A DNA stretch of 64,000 bases from the NCBI GenBank assembly GCA_963780715.1, contig CAWADK010000016.1, positions 1-64,000 on the forward strand, read 5' to 3'. The stretch comes from JALORV01 sp963780715. Lineage in GTDB: Bacteria; Pseudomonadota; Gammaproteobacteria; Burkholderiales; Burkholderiaceae_F. How positions within the stretch are numbered: the stretch's first letter is position 1; every line of letters starts with the position of its first letter. Below are positions 45,624 to 54,814 of the stretch, one piece after another. The translations under genes were made by a program, and so were the position numbers. The notes under the pieces are model-generated. The model made no database searches and was not told the DNA's origin. It saw only the letters and a program-made list of their open reading frames with translations.

Positions 45624-46294
45624 TGGAAATCGCCGAAGACGGCCCCGAACTGCGGCAGAGAATCATCGCGACGGCGCTCGCGATGAACGCGGCGGGCATC
45701 AACGTCAACAAGTCCGGCAACGTCTCCGCGCGTGCCCGCCGTGGCGCGACGGCAGGCTTCGTCGTCACGCCCACCGCGGTGCCGTACCACGATCTCGCGG
45801 CCAGTGACCTGGCATTCGTGACGCCGGGCGGCGCGGCGTATGGCGAACTCGAGCCGTCCTCGGAGTGGCGGTTCCACCACGACATCTACGCCGCGCGCCC
45901 CGAGTTCGCGGCGATCGTGCACACGCATTCGGCGCATGCCACCGCGCTCGCCTGTCATGGGCGCGGCATCCCGGCGTTTCATTACATGGTGGCTGTCGCC
46001 GGCGGCGCGGACATCCGCTGCGCGCCGTACGCGACCTTCGGCACCCAGGCGCTGTCGGACCACGCGGTCGCGGCGCTCGAAGGCCGCCGTGCCTGCCTGC
46101 TGGCGCATCACGGCGTCATCGCCTGTGGCCAATCGCTCGATCAGGCCCTGGCCTTGGCGATCGAGGTCGAGCATCTGGCGCGCACCTACCTCGCGGCGCT
46201 GGCCGTCGGCGAGCCGCCCCGGCTCGACGCCGCCGAAATGGAACGCGTGCTGGAAAAGTTCCGGCATTACGGGCCGCACAGCACGCCGGCCTGA
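45623..46294 (+). CDS. Class II aldolase, FucA-like (candidate 5-methylthioribulose-1-phosphate aldolase Ald2)
   Basis: 223 residues. GNVSARARRG and VTPTAVPY form the phosphate site. EPSSEWRFHHDIY carries the catalytic Glu. VHTHSAHATAL and LAHHGVIACG carry the Zn-binding histidines, and the tail VLEKFRHYG is FucA-like. A FucA-type rather than an MtnB-type dehydratase next to mtnA points to the DHAP shunt, in which 5-methylthio- or 5-deoxyribulose-1-phosphate is cut to DHAP and an aldehyde. This is known in Rhodospirillum and pathogenic E. coli; here it is inferred from gene order. Confidence 0.85.
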   Translation: MEIAEDGPELRQRIIATALAMNAAGINVNKSGNVSARARRGATAGFVVTPTAVPYHDLAASDLAFVTPGGAAYGELEPSSEWRFHHDIYAARPEFAAIVHTHSAHATALACHGRGIPAFHYMVAVAGGADIRCAPYATFGTQALSDHAVAALEGRRACLLAHHGVIACGQSLDQALALAIEVEHLARTYLAALAVGEPPRLDAAEMERVLEKFRHYGPHSTPA

Positions 46295-46401
46295 GCCCGG
46301 GCCGCCGCAAGCCGGCAACGCCACCGGTATTCAGGCGTTCAGCGCCTGGGGCCGCCGTCACAATGGCGCCACACATACCGCATTGATGGCATGCTTGCGC
46401 C

Positions 46402-47106
46402 ATGACCCCTCAGGCTTCAGCGACCACCGGCACGGCCGTTCAGGCCGGCGACTTCCGGGGCAGTGTCCGCGCCACGCTGTGGCCGACGCGCTCGCTGGTT
46501 TCCAATGAGCGCTGGTTCGACGAGCTGTATGTCTGGACCGAGGGTGGCAATGCCTCCACGACGCAGCGGGCGCGGATCCAGATCGACGCGATGCGCGATG
46601 CCTTCCAGTGGCTCGATTTCGATCTCGTCGAGCGCGTCGGCATCACCATTTCCTTCGGCACCGTCGAGCGCGCGCTGGAGCCGTTGACGGCGCTTTTCGA
46701 AAGCAACGTCCTGCTCTCGCACCGTGTCTCGGTACTGCTGCGGGGAGCGCCGCAGCGCCTGCGCTCCCGCTATCGGCTGCGCGGGTTCGTCGACATGCTG
46801 CGGGGACTGAAGATCGGCGTCGGTTACCGCATTTCGGCACCGCGCGTCAGCATGGAACTGTCGGGCGTCGACCTGGTGCGGCCCAGCTTTGCGAAGGTGC
46901 TCGCCCCTACCAATATGCGCCCCGACGTCTGGAAGGACCTCGCGCTCGAAGTCCGCGCGCTCGGGCTCGACACCAAGTCCACGATCGTCGGCGCGATCGA
47001 GACCAAACAGCAGCTCGAAGGCGCCATCCAGGCCGGTTTCGAGCTGGGACAGGGCCGTGCGGTCCGCATGCCCTATCCCCCTCCCGTAATTCCGAACACG
47101 GCATAG
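46402..47106 (+). CDS. Degenerate EAL-like protein, tandem copy 1
   Basis: 234 residues. No signal or membrane segment is present. The pattern near the end, IVGAIETKQQLEGAIQAGFELGQGRAVRMPYPPP, matches the VxxGVExxxQ...G...xxQG...P of EAL phosphodiesterase C-termini. The middle (ERVGITISFGTVERALEPLTALF) lacks the E-A-L and DDFG metal/catalytic residues. It is therefore probably a catalytically dead domain, acting as c-di-GMP sensor or partner, or a remote homologue. The adjacent paralogue has the same layout (ATLWPTRSLVSNERWFDELYVWT against ALVWPTRTLVGSERWFDELYVWT). The family assignment is a judgment by eye. Confidence 0.6.
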   Translation: MTPQASATTGTAVQAGDFRGSVRATLWPTRSLVSNERWFDELYVWTEGGNASTTQRARIQIDAMRDAFQWLDFDLVERVGITISFGTVERALEPLTALFESNVLLSHRVSVLLRGAPQRLRSRYRLRGFVDMLRGLKIGVGYRISAPRVSMELSGVDLVRPSFAKVLAPTNMRPDVWKDLALEVRALGLDTKSTIVGAIETKQQLEGAIQAGFELGQGRAVRMPYPPPVIPNTA

Positions 47107-47174
47107 CTTGGCGGCTGCGCCCGATTTGCCCGAGAATCGGCGCATCGAATCGCGTCAGTGAACGCGAACACTCC

Positions 47175-47907
47175 ATGGGCAGCAACGAACCCCGTCCGGA
47201 ATTGGGCACGCATCAGGTCGAACTCGACCCCACGCTGGACCCGCTGAGCCGCTTCGGCACGCGGGTGCGCGCGCTCGTGTGGCCGACGCGCACGCTGGTG
47301 GGCTCCGAACGCTGGTTCGATGAACTCTACGTCTGGACCGCCGACTTCGAGCCCGACCGTTCGCTGCGCGCGCAGATCCAGCTGGCGGCGCTCGAACACG
47401 CGTTCACGATGCTCGAGCACGAGCGGGTCGAGCGCATCGCCGTCACGATCTCCTTCGGCTCGATCGAGCGCTCGCTCGAAGCGCTGGTGCGGACGCTGGA
47501 GTCGCATCGCCTGACCGCGCACCGGCTTTCCATCCTGCTGCGCGGCGCGATGGAGCGGATGCGCTGGCCGTACCGGGTGCGTGAGTACATCGACCTGCTG
47601 CGCAGCTACCAGGTGCCCGGTCGGTTACCGCTTCGCCGAGCCGCGCGCCAGCATGGAAATGAGCGCCATCGACTTCGTCGCGCCCGACTTCGCCAAGATG
47701 CTGGCGCCGATCTCGGTGCGCGAGGAGACCTGGTTCGAGATGTCGCGCGAGGTCAACGCGCTGGGGCTGACGCGGGAGACGTTCGTGCTGGCCGGCATCG
47801 AGCGCGAAGAGCAACTCCGGCTCGCCAAGCAGACCGGATTCGTCCTGGGCCAGGGTCGGGCGCTGAAGAAGCCCTACTTTCCGCCGCGGGTCATGCGGCC
47901 GCGGTAA
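47175..47907 (+). pseudogene. Degenerate EAL-like protein, tandem copy 2, one frameshift
   Basis: The first 147 codons (MGSNEPRPELGTHQVELDPT, RFGTRVRALVWPTRTLVGSERWFDELYVWT) are parallel to the preceding gene at about half identity. After YQVP the frame moves because of one extra G near 47618; the continued frame reads VGYRFAEPRASMEMSAIDFV, FVLAGIEREEQLRLAKQTGFVLGQGRALKKPYFPP. With the base removed the protein is about 243 residues. The same EAL-like C-terminal block without catalytic residues is seen. It and copy 1 probably arose by duplication. Confidence 0.65.
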
Positions 47908-47944
47908 ATCCTGCTGGCGGCCCCCGCAACGGACCGCGGCTCAA

Positions 47945-50900
47945 CTACCTAGCGAGTTCGCGCCAGCCGATGCGGCGTGCGTCAGTTACACCACTTCCGA
48001 CATTGAGCCCGCGCGTCTCCTTAACGCCGGAAGCTCCCGTCGTGATGACCTTGAGCGAGAGACTCTGCAGGCGAATGATGGCGTTACCCACCGTGAGCGT
48101 CCCTGAGCGGAACACACCCACGTCACCGTTGGACGACGTACTAACGGCCTGGCCGGTTCGGTAGTTGAACTGATAAATCCAACTGTCGCCGCCCGCGGTG
48201 CACGCGTTGTTGTTTGGCACGTTCGTCGTGACAACGAGAGTGCCGAGCACAAGCTGGGGCTCCAGATTGACTCGCTCGCCGACGGAGGGAAAGTCAACAA
48301 ACCAGCCACCGTCAGCGCCCCAGTTGACAGTATCGCCCTTGACGCGTCGCTTGCCGCCACCCACCTCCACAATCGTCTGCGGCTTGAAGGATCCGGTGTT
48401 GCGGGGACTTCCGACCGACGCGCCCGCATCCTTGATGGCATAGAACGTGCCGGTGTACGACCAGTCCCCGGCGGGGGCAAGGGTCGTGGGGTCCTGCAGA
48501 TCCGACGACCCGAGGTAGCGGCCGGTTCCCACGAAAATCACCCGCTTGCTCTCGATGAGCCCGAGCTCGGGACGCGTGGTGATGGGCTGATACTTGCCGG
48601 AGACGTCCTTCAAAGTTGCAAGACGGAGGACCGCCGGTGGCGAAACGCCAAGATCGAAACGCCACAGATTGCCCTTCAGGTCACCGCCGTAGACGTACTG
48701 AGTGGTGTTGTCGCTGTCCGGGTCGCGCGCCCAGTTGGAAACCCGCGCAAAGCCCGACGGATCGGTTGAAGTCCCGACCCCCGTGCTCACCTTATGCAAC
48801 AGCGCCCCCGAAGCCAAGTCGAGTACGTACAGATAGCCGCGACCGTCGCCGGGGCTGACGTTGTTGTAGCCGGAGGTGACGAGCGCTACCCACTTGCCGT
48901 CAATCGACCGCTTGGTAACGACGGCGTTTCCGAATGAGAGTCCGAGGTCGGCATCGTTCCTCGAGCACAAGGAGGAGTTTGAGCAGAACTCCCACAGGAG
49001 CGTCGGACTGTTGGGGTTTGTGACGTCGAGGGCGTAGAAACCGCGCCCGCCGCCATTGAATCCCCCGATGAGTACGGTCCGCCACTGCCCATTGAAGAAG
49101 GCATCCGCAACCGAGGGCGACCCGTCCACGTAGTACTCGTGGGACGTCGAATACGAGGCTTCAGCCAGCCGGAACAGCTTGGGCAGCAAAGCCCTTGGAG
49201 CGAAGGCCCAGACCTCCGCCCCCGACGTCGCATCGATGGCGTGCAGCATGCCATCGTTACCCCCGATGTAAACCATCGGCCGGCGCAATGCGTTGGCAGA
49301 CTTGAAGTCGAAGTAGGACGGCACATCGGCATCGCCATAGCTGCGACGCGGATCCCGGACGAAAGCGGGACGTGAGCCGACGAGGTCGCCAAGCACGTAC
49401 TCGCGCTCACGGTACAGGTCCTCATGCTGCCTCTGGCCGCGCAGGAAATTCACAAGGTTTTCGCCGTTGTCAACCGCAGCTCGCTGGGTCGCGTCCAATG
49501 TTGCGCACTGCGACAGCGAGGAGCACTTGCCGGTGAAGTGCGCGCGAGTGGCCGCGTCCATCGACGCCCATGCGAACGGCGTCAGCATTCCCCCGACGTT
49601 CGTAAAGATCACGCGTTCATCGGTATCTTTCGACACAGCGGCGTTGAGTTGGTCGCGCGCCGACCACTCGACCTTCGCCACGACGTTCCCCGTTGCAGGG
49701 TCGATCCTTTGCGCAACGAATTCCCCGTCCCAACGTGTCGTGCGGTAGGTCGAACTGTAGATCGCGTTGTCTGTCGTCGTGATGTTTGGGCTGCTGGTAG
49801 CCGAAGCGGCGGCCGACCCGACCAACACCCGTAGATCGGCAAGTGCCGTGACCAGCCCGTCGTAAAGCGTCTCGGCATCATTTGCACTGACGAAGCGTCC
49901 GCGACCGTTGACGGCTGCGTGCCACAGATCGTCCAGCTTCGATGGATCGTCGTTGTCGTTATTAGGTGGTATCGGCCAGTTGCAGACGGCGCTGGACGAC
50001 TGCCATGCACAACCAGTGTTACCGGACTTGATGTCGTAGAAGTCGCCAAAAGTGGCCGCCTCGTAGTTCGGCATGTAGCGCATGAATCCGCCGAGGCCGA
50101 GGCCAAGGGTGAACGTCAGCATGTGCTGACCCGGGTTCGAGTCACGCAGCGTGGTCGGGAAGTTGTTCTCGCCTACGTCGATGCCGAGCGCCCCGGTCGA
50201 ACCGTTCGCCCTGAGATCCATGCTGTAGTAATACATGGCAACGTCGGCCAGCGTGTCGGTGGCTCCGAGGTTGCCGTCGAACGCGCCCGAGGTCCGCGTC
50301 GAGTATCCGCTGTCGACGTTGTCGTTGTTTCCGATCGCCGTGCCATTCACGCGTTGCCCTGCGTTGCTGTTCCAGTAACCGTCAGTGCTAAGGATCGCCA
50401 CGTTGGCCTGGCAGGAGTACTGGACCGGATCCTGGTTCATCCCGGAGTTGATCCCCGTCTTGATACCTGCGTAGTGGCGACCGACGCGCGAAAGTGCCTC
50501 GCGTAACGGCGTCATGCCATTCGGATTGATCGCGTAGAGCTTTGAGTACCAGTTCGCTCGATGTGCGCCGGAAAATGTGTCGATCGCAACATACTTGTTC
50601 GAACTGACCGGCGAGCCTGGATTGATCGTGATGAAGCCCACTCGGTAGCGGCCGTCGAGTTCCAGGAAGGCATAGCCGACGGCCGTCTTCATCGTCTGCA
50701 TGCGCGTGCTGTAGTACGCATACCAGTTGGCGAAGTTCGTCATCTCCTCGGCGTAGGTGCAGGTGGGCGCGTTGGCACAGTCGGATCGGTTGGGCCTTCC
50801 GCCGTAGGTGGACTGGGTCGGCACGATATCCACTCGCTGGAACTTTCCGTAACGCGCACGTTTGTGATTGGTCGACCAGGACTCCTGGCAGCGCGGACGT

Positions 50901-51682
50901 CCGCTCGTGGAACCACTGACCGACCCGTTGGAGCCGGCGTCAGTCGCGTTCTGGCAGAACCTGACGGGCGCTGGATACACGTACTTTCCGGTTGGCGTGC
51001 CCGAAAGGGTGCAGTCGGTCAGAGCGACGTCGCTGCAATGCTCGACCGGCAGGATGTTGTAGTAGAAGGGATTGCCATCCCGCTCCCTCGGGAAACGGTA
51101 CGAGCCAGAACTCGTTCCGTTCGGGTACCCGTTGGTCGAGGTGCTGTTGTAAAGGAACGGGTTGCCGCTATCGATTCCGTTGCGACGACAATTGACAGTA
51201 TCAGTGGGGCTATCGCTGCTGTTCTTGCAATAGACGATCTCAGGGTATCCGCTGACGAGATTGATCGTCGAAGAACCTACGAATGCATTGACCTTCACGT
51301 TGGTCCAGGGCGAACCAAAGCTCTGCATCAAGTTGCCGTTGCCGTCGATCGCCGGCGAGTAGCGGATCTGTGGGTTGTAGTAGATCGTATTGAACTGATA
51401 CGCGTACCAGGGCGGGTTGCCCTCGAGTCCGTTGGTCGTCGTCGAAGAGCACGAGCTGTTGTCGCAACGACTCTTGTCGATGTTGCTGTCATTCACGGCC
51501 TCGGGCATGAAGCGCGAGGCCATACTGCCCGAGTCGTCGAGCAGGAACATGACGTTCGGCTTTACCTGCGTAGCCAACGAGTACGTCAGTGGCGTATTCG
51601 AGATGTCGGTCGGCTGAGCCCATGCTGGCGCTATCAGTACCGCCGCAAGAAGATTCAAAAACCGTCGGATCGTGGAACGCAT
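47945..51682 (-). CDS. pilY1: Type IV pilus tip adhesin PilY1
   Basis: 1245 residues. The signal peptide (MRSTIRRFLNLLAAVLIAPAWA) is followed by a von Willebrand A domain with MIDAS motif MFLLDDSGSMASRF near residue 45. A Cys-rich variable stretch follows. A PilY-type beta-propeller is near residues 750-1170 (YVLGDLVGSRPAFVRD, YIGGNDGMLHAIDATSGAEVWAF, VLIGGFNGGGRGFYALD, then a Ca-binding-type RDPDSDNTTQYVYGGDL). It is exposed at the pilus tip and influences pilus extension, adhesion and surface sensing. It is the last gene of the minor pilin operon. Confidence 0.95.
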   Translation of the reverse strand: MRSTIRRFLNLLAAVLIAPAWAQPTDISNTPLTYSLATQVKPNVMFLLDDSGSMASRFMPEAVNDSNIDKSRCDNSSCSSTTTNGLEGNPPWYAYQFNTIYYNPQIRYSPAIDGNGNLMQSFGSPWTNVKVNAFVGSSTINLVSGYPEIVYCKNSSDSPTDTVNCRRNGIDSGNPFLYNSTSTNGYPNGTSSGSYRFPRERDGNPFYYNILPVEHCSDVALTDCTLSGTPTGKYVYPAPVRFCQNATDAGSNGSVSGSTSGRPRCQESWSTNHKRARYGKFQRVDIVPTQSTYGGRPNRSDCANAPTCTYAEEMTNFANWYAYYSTRMQTMKTAVGYAFLELDGRYRVGFITINPGSPVSSNKYVAIDTFSGAHRANWYSKLYAINPNGMTPLREALSRVGRHYAGIKTGINSGMNQDPVQYSCQANVAILSTDGYWNSNAGQRVNGTAIGNNDNVDSGYSTRTSGAFDGNLGATDTLADVAMYYYSMDLRANGSTGALGIDVGENNFPTTLRDSNPGQHMLTFTLGLGLGGFMRYMPNYEAATFGDFYDIKSGNTGCAWQSSSAVCNWPIPPNNDNDDPSKLDDLWHAAVNGRGRFVSANDAETLYDGLVTALADLRVLVGSAAASATSSPNITTTDNAIYSSTYRTTRWDGEFVAQRIDPATGNVVAKVEWSARDQLNAAVSKDTDERVIFTNVGGMLTPFAWASMDAATRAHFTGKCSSLSQCATLDATQRAAVDNGENLVNFLRGQRQHEDLYREREYVLGDLVGSRPAFVRDPRRSYGDADVPSYFDFKSANALRRPMVYIGGNDGMLHAIDATSGAEVWAFAPRALLPKLFRLAEASYSTSHEYYVDGSPSVADAFFNGQWRTVLIGGFNGGGRGFYALDVTNPNSPTLLWEFCSNSSLCSRNDADLGLSFGNAVVTKRSIDGKWVALVTSGYNNVSPGDGRGYLYVLDLASGALLHKVSTGVGTSTDPSGFARVSNWARDPDSDNTTQYVYGGDLKGNLWRFDLGVSPPAVLRLATLKDVSGKYQPITTRPELGLIESKRVIFVGTGRYLGSSDLQDPTTLAPAGDWSYTGTFYAIKDAGASVGSPRNTGSFKPQTIVEVGGGKRRVKGDTVNWGADGGWFVDFPSVGERVNLEPQLVLGTLVVTTNVPNNNACTAGGDSWIYQFNYRTGQAVSTSSNGDVGVFRSGTLTVGNAIIRLQSLSLKVITTGASGVKETRGLNVGSGVTDARRIGWRELAR

Positions 51683-51690
51683 GGCTGCAC

Positions 51691-52263
51691 CTACAGAGCG
51701 ACAAACGCCTGAACGAGTGAACTCGTGTTGCGCGGCCCCATGACCCGTACCGTGATCCGGTAATAGTTCTGCGCGTTGCCGGTGAAATTGGTCGCATCCC
51801 CCGCGTAGCTTCCGCCCGCTGCCGCTGCTGATCCCGCTGTCAGCAGCGAGCAGGAGACGCCTGGATCATTGGAATTGCCCGGTGCGGAGCACATGCGATG
51901 AACTACCCAATCGACCGTGTTGCCGGCCGCGTCGCCGTCGATACGGCACGCAGCGCATTGCTGCCATAGTGCTTGATCGTCCCAGTTCGGTTCGACGATG
52001 TTGGCGTAGTAACCGTTGCCGGGAGCAGAGTTGTTGAGGACCGGAGTGCCTACCGTTGATTCCAGCCACTGGACCGCATTTAGGACACCCGCGTCGGATG
52101 AGTGAACGGACGCATTGCGAAATGCAATGTTTCCAGCAACAAGCTGTTGCGTGTCTGTCGATCGTGTCAGGGCGATCACTGAGATCATCATTGCCAGCAG
52201 TGCGACAAGCACCACCATGAGGACCGCTCCTCCCTGCCTCGCCCGATTCATGCGGTTGATCAC
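51691..52263 (-). CDS. pilX: Minor pilin PilX
   Basis: 190 residues. The N-terminus has a prepilin-like hydrophobic segment (RQGGAVLMVVLVALLAMMISVIALTRS) with the PilX pattern IAFRNASVHSSDAGVLNAVQWLES. It is located between pilW and pilY1, as in other type IV pilus operons. PilX belongs to the priming complex that starts pilus assembly. It overlaps the PilW stop by four bases. Confidence 0.9.
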   Translation of the reverse strand: MINRMNRARQGGAVLMVVLVALLAMMISVIALTRSTDTQQLVAGNIAFRNASVHSSDAGVLNAVQWLESTVGTPVLNNSAPGNGYYANIVEPNWDDQALWQQCAACRIDGDAAGNTVDWVVHRMCSAPGNSNDPGVSCSLLTAGSAAAAGGSYAGDATNFTGNAQNYYRITVRVMGPRNTSSLVQAFVAL

Positions 52264-53339
52264 GCAGGCCTCCAGATCATGTTGCGCAAACTCACGGTCG
52301 TCTCGAACACCCGGTAGCGATAGCAGCGCCAGTTCGGATCGGCGCTCAAGTCAAACTGACCGGCGATCCAGCTCGGAGGCACTTCGGTCGTCGTGCAGGC
52401 CCCGGAGGCTGGATCCGGGCGCTCCGGCAAGGCGCTGCGAGCCACCAGTCCCAACCGCACCGCCGAGATGGAGCCCCACGCATTTGGCGTCACCGGCGCC
52501 ATTTCGTCCCACACGTCGACCGCGCCATCACCGTCGGTGTCTCGTCCGTACTGCGCTTGCAGCTGAACAATCCCAGAGGCGACCGGCAGTGCTGTTGTCC
52601 CCTGCAGCAACTGATCGACGACCAAGGTCCCGTTCTGGATGTAGTAGCGGTTCACGCCTGGCGTGGCACCGAGCGGGAACACCATGCCCGCCAACGTGTA
52701 GTTCGGGCCAAGTCCACCGGGACGGTTGTAACGGGAAACTGCCCACGTCCCGATCGGCGTGCGGTAGTTGCCGCTGACTCGCGTGAGCTTGTCCTGCTGT
52801 CCTGCGGGCTCGAGGACCGGCGTATTCGTCGCCTGATGCAGCGAGCAGTCAGCGCCCGGCTCGCCAATGACCATGAGGTGCCCGGATTGAAGTCCAAAGC
52901 CGTTGTCGATGCGCAGGTCCGCCGTGTTGCTTGGGGTCGCCTGAGTGAGCCTCAAGGGCGCGGGCACGGCATTACTGCTGCTAAAGACAATCTCGATTGT
53001 GTCTGGGGCCGTCCCAGCGCCCTGCGTGACATTCGCGGGCGTCAGCAGGAACTCGACATCCCGCGGCGGATCGGTTCCACCGTCGTAGGCCAAGACTCGA
53101 CAACCCAGAAGGCCGGGCGTGTTCACGCCAAAGCCTGACATCCGGAGATCGCGCTGCAGCGTGAAGAGGGCGACGGTTCCATCGAAGGTCGCGTCGCCGC
53201 CGGCCGTCGCCGTGCGACGGTATCCCTCCGACGCGGCAAGAGTCTGATAGATGGCCAGCACCACCACCAGGGAGACAACCATCGAGATCAGAAGCTCGAC
53301 GAGGGTCATCCCGCGCGAGGAAATCGCAGCGCGGCGCAC
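52260..53339 (-). CDS. pilW: Minor pilin PilW
   Basis: 359 residues with prepilin cleavage SSRG|MTLVELLISMVVSLVVVLAIYQTL and the following pseudopilin motif LFTLQRDLRMSGFG that marks PilW. The C-terminus ends VFETTVSLRNMIWRPA, common in PilW. It is a minor pilin of the tip priming complex. It starts one base after the PilV stop. Confidence 0.93.
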   Translation of the reverse strand: MRRAAISSRGMTLVELLISMVVSLVVVLAIYQTLAASEGYRRTATAGGDATFDGTVALFTLQRDLRMSGFGVNTPGLLGCRVLAYDGGTDPPRDVEFLLTPANVTQGAGTAPDTIEIVFSSSNAVPAPLRLTQATPSNTADLRIDNGFGLQSGHLMVIGEPGADCSLHQATNTPVLEPAGQQDKLTRVSGNYRTPIGTWAVSRYNRPGGLGPNYTLAGMVFPLGATPGVNRYYIQNGTLVVDQLLQGTTALPVASGIVQLQAQYGRDTDGDGAVDVWDEMAPVTPNAWGSISAVRLGLVARSALPERPDPASGACTTTEVPPSWIAGQFDLSADPNWRCYRYRVFETTVSLRNMIWRPA

Positions 53340-53340
53340 G

Positions 53341-53781
53341 CTACGGGCCCTGCAGCGTTGCTACTGCCACGTGCGTTCTGCGGTCGCCATCCCGGGGCCG
53401 CCAGGTCACGGTGACGCGCACTTCCTCGCCCACGACTTCAACAGAGGCGTCTGCTGCCGGGAGTGACTGCTGCAGTTGCGCCACCCATGGCGCGATACGC
53501 GCCGGTGCTGTGGTGTTGATGCCGCTATAGGCGTACTCCGCCATGTGAGCACGGTCTACCCAAAGTTCGCCGATCAGGCGATCTGCGAGCAGCGCGGCAT
53601 CGACTCGCAGCTTCGCGTCCGTAAAGCTGTTGAACGCCGACGCATGCGCACTGAGCAGGCCGAGCACACCGATGACGAAAATGACCGTGGACACAAGAAC
53701 TTCGACCAGCGACATGCCGCGAACCGACCGCCGCGTCGGCCGAGCCATCGCTGTCCGTCGGCGGCGATTGACGCCCGTCAT
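53341..53781 (-). CDS. pilV: Minor pilin PilV
   Basis: 146 residues, prepilin cleavage SVRG|MSLVEVLVSTVIFVIGVLGLL, then HASAFNSFTDAKLRVDAALLADRLIGELW. It is typical PilV in size and sequence. It overlaps the FimT stop by four bases. Confidence 0.93.
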   Translation of the reverse strand: MTGVNRRRRTAMARPTRRSVRGMSLVEVLVSTVIFVIGVLGLLSAHASAFNSFTDAKLRVDAALLADRLIGELWVDRAHMAEYAYSGINTTAPARIAPWVAQLQQSLPAADASVEVVGEEVRVTVTWRPRDGDRRTHVAVATLQGP

Positions 53782-54356
53782 TGGCAGGCCCTCGGATCGC
53801 CGGCGTGAAGCGACGGGTCACACATGCGGACGCTCCCTCCGACACCGAGGGCGAGCCGAAGCACACGTCGCTCTTTCTCAGCCAGTCCCGGGTTCGCAAC
53901 GTCGATCGAGGTTGCCGTCGGCGATCCATCAATGTTCGCAGCGATGCGGCCGAGAGCGTCAAACGTAACGGTGGTCGCACCATCCGGAACGATTACGAGC
54001 TGCGGTTGCGCAGATACCTCCAGCGCTGCCCGCGCCTGTATCACCCCGAGACAGTCACCCGGATCGTCGACGTCTGGTGTTCCTGCATCCACGATGTTCG
54101 AGCATCCGACGAGCCAGGAAGAGGTCGCCCCGTCGGTGACCACGAACTGGACCATGCGGTTGCGCCGCATGGCTTCGACGCGTGCCAACTGCAGACCGTT
54201 CAAGACTGACTCCGCGGAGGTTCGCGTCTGGGCGTTGCCGATCCAGCTTGTAAACGCCGGCACCGCCTGCGAATACAGAATTGCGGCGACAGCCAGCACG
54301 ACCGCGAGTTCGACCACGGTCAACCCGCCCTGCCTGGCTCTGGTTGCCACGCTCAT
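53778..54356 (-). CDS. fimT: Minor pilin FimT (GspH/FimT family)
   Basis: About 192 residues from the ATG at 54356 (MSVATRARQGG|LTVVELAVVLAVAAILYSQAVP). The GspH-like domain follows (NGLQLARVEAMRRNRMVQFVV). It overlaps the PilE stop by ATGA. In type IV pili FimT is a minor pilin that can bind DNA or prime assembly. Confidence 0.9.
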   Translation of the reverse strand: MSVATRARQGGLTVVELAVVLAVAAILYSQAVPAFTSWIGNAQTRTSAESVLNGLQLARVEAMRRNRMVQFVVTDGATSSWLVGCSNIVDAGTPDVDDPGDCLGVIQARAALEVSAQPQLVIVPDGATTVTFDALGRIAANIDGSPTATSIDVANPGLAEKERRVLRLALGVGGSVRMCDPSLHAGDPRACQ

Positions 54357-54814
54357 CGCGTCACCCAACGCGTTGCCGCGTCCGCTGGAAGGGGGCCCCA
54401 CTTCGCAGGCAGGCCGGTCGTTGCACGGACATTTGCCTGGTTAATCGAGTACGCGAATCCCGCCATCGAACCCGCGCCAGTTGCCGAGGCGATGTACGCC
54501 TGACCCGCCGCTGCGATGACGCAATTGAGCGCGAAGTTCTGCAGATTGGCCGGCGCCGCAACGCCACAATCACCGCCGGCGTTCCGGTAGGACCGGTTGT
54601 CCTGATAGAACTGTTCCATCCGTACCCGGTACTCCGACAGCGCATTGGTCGCCTCGACCAGGTTGCCGCGCGTGACGTAGCGCGAATAGTTCGGAATCGC
54701 AATCGCAGCCAGGATCGCCAGCACCGTCATGACGATCAGCACTTCGATCAGCGTAAAGCCGCGCGTGCTGGCGGGTGGAGCAGCGTGCAACATAGTGAGT
54801 AGCGTCGAATCCAT
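54353..54814 (-). CDS. pilE: Type IV pilin PilE
   Basis: 153 residues, prepilin cleavage STRG|FTLIEVLIVMTVLAILAAIAIPNYSRYV, then an aromatic-poor pilin body with two Cys (GDCGVAAPANLQNFALNC) in the usual D-region pattern. The start may be 54814 or 54793. It is first in the operon, whereas many relatives place it last. PilE-type proteins form or modify the pilus fibre. Confidence 0.9.
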   Translation of the reverse strand: MDSTLLTMLHAAPPASTRGFTLIEVLIVMTVLAILAAIAIPNYSRYVTRGNLVEATNALSEYRVRMEQFYQDNRSYRNAGGDCGVAAPANLQNFALNCVIAAAGQAYIASATGAGSMAGFAYSINQANVRATTGLPAKWGPLPADAATRWVTR

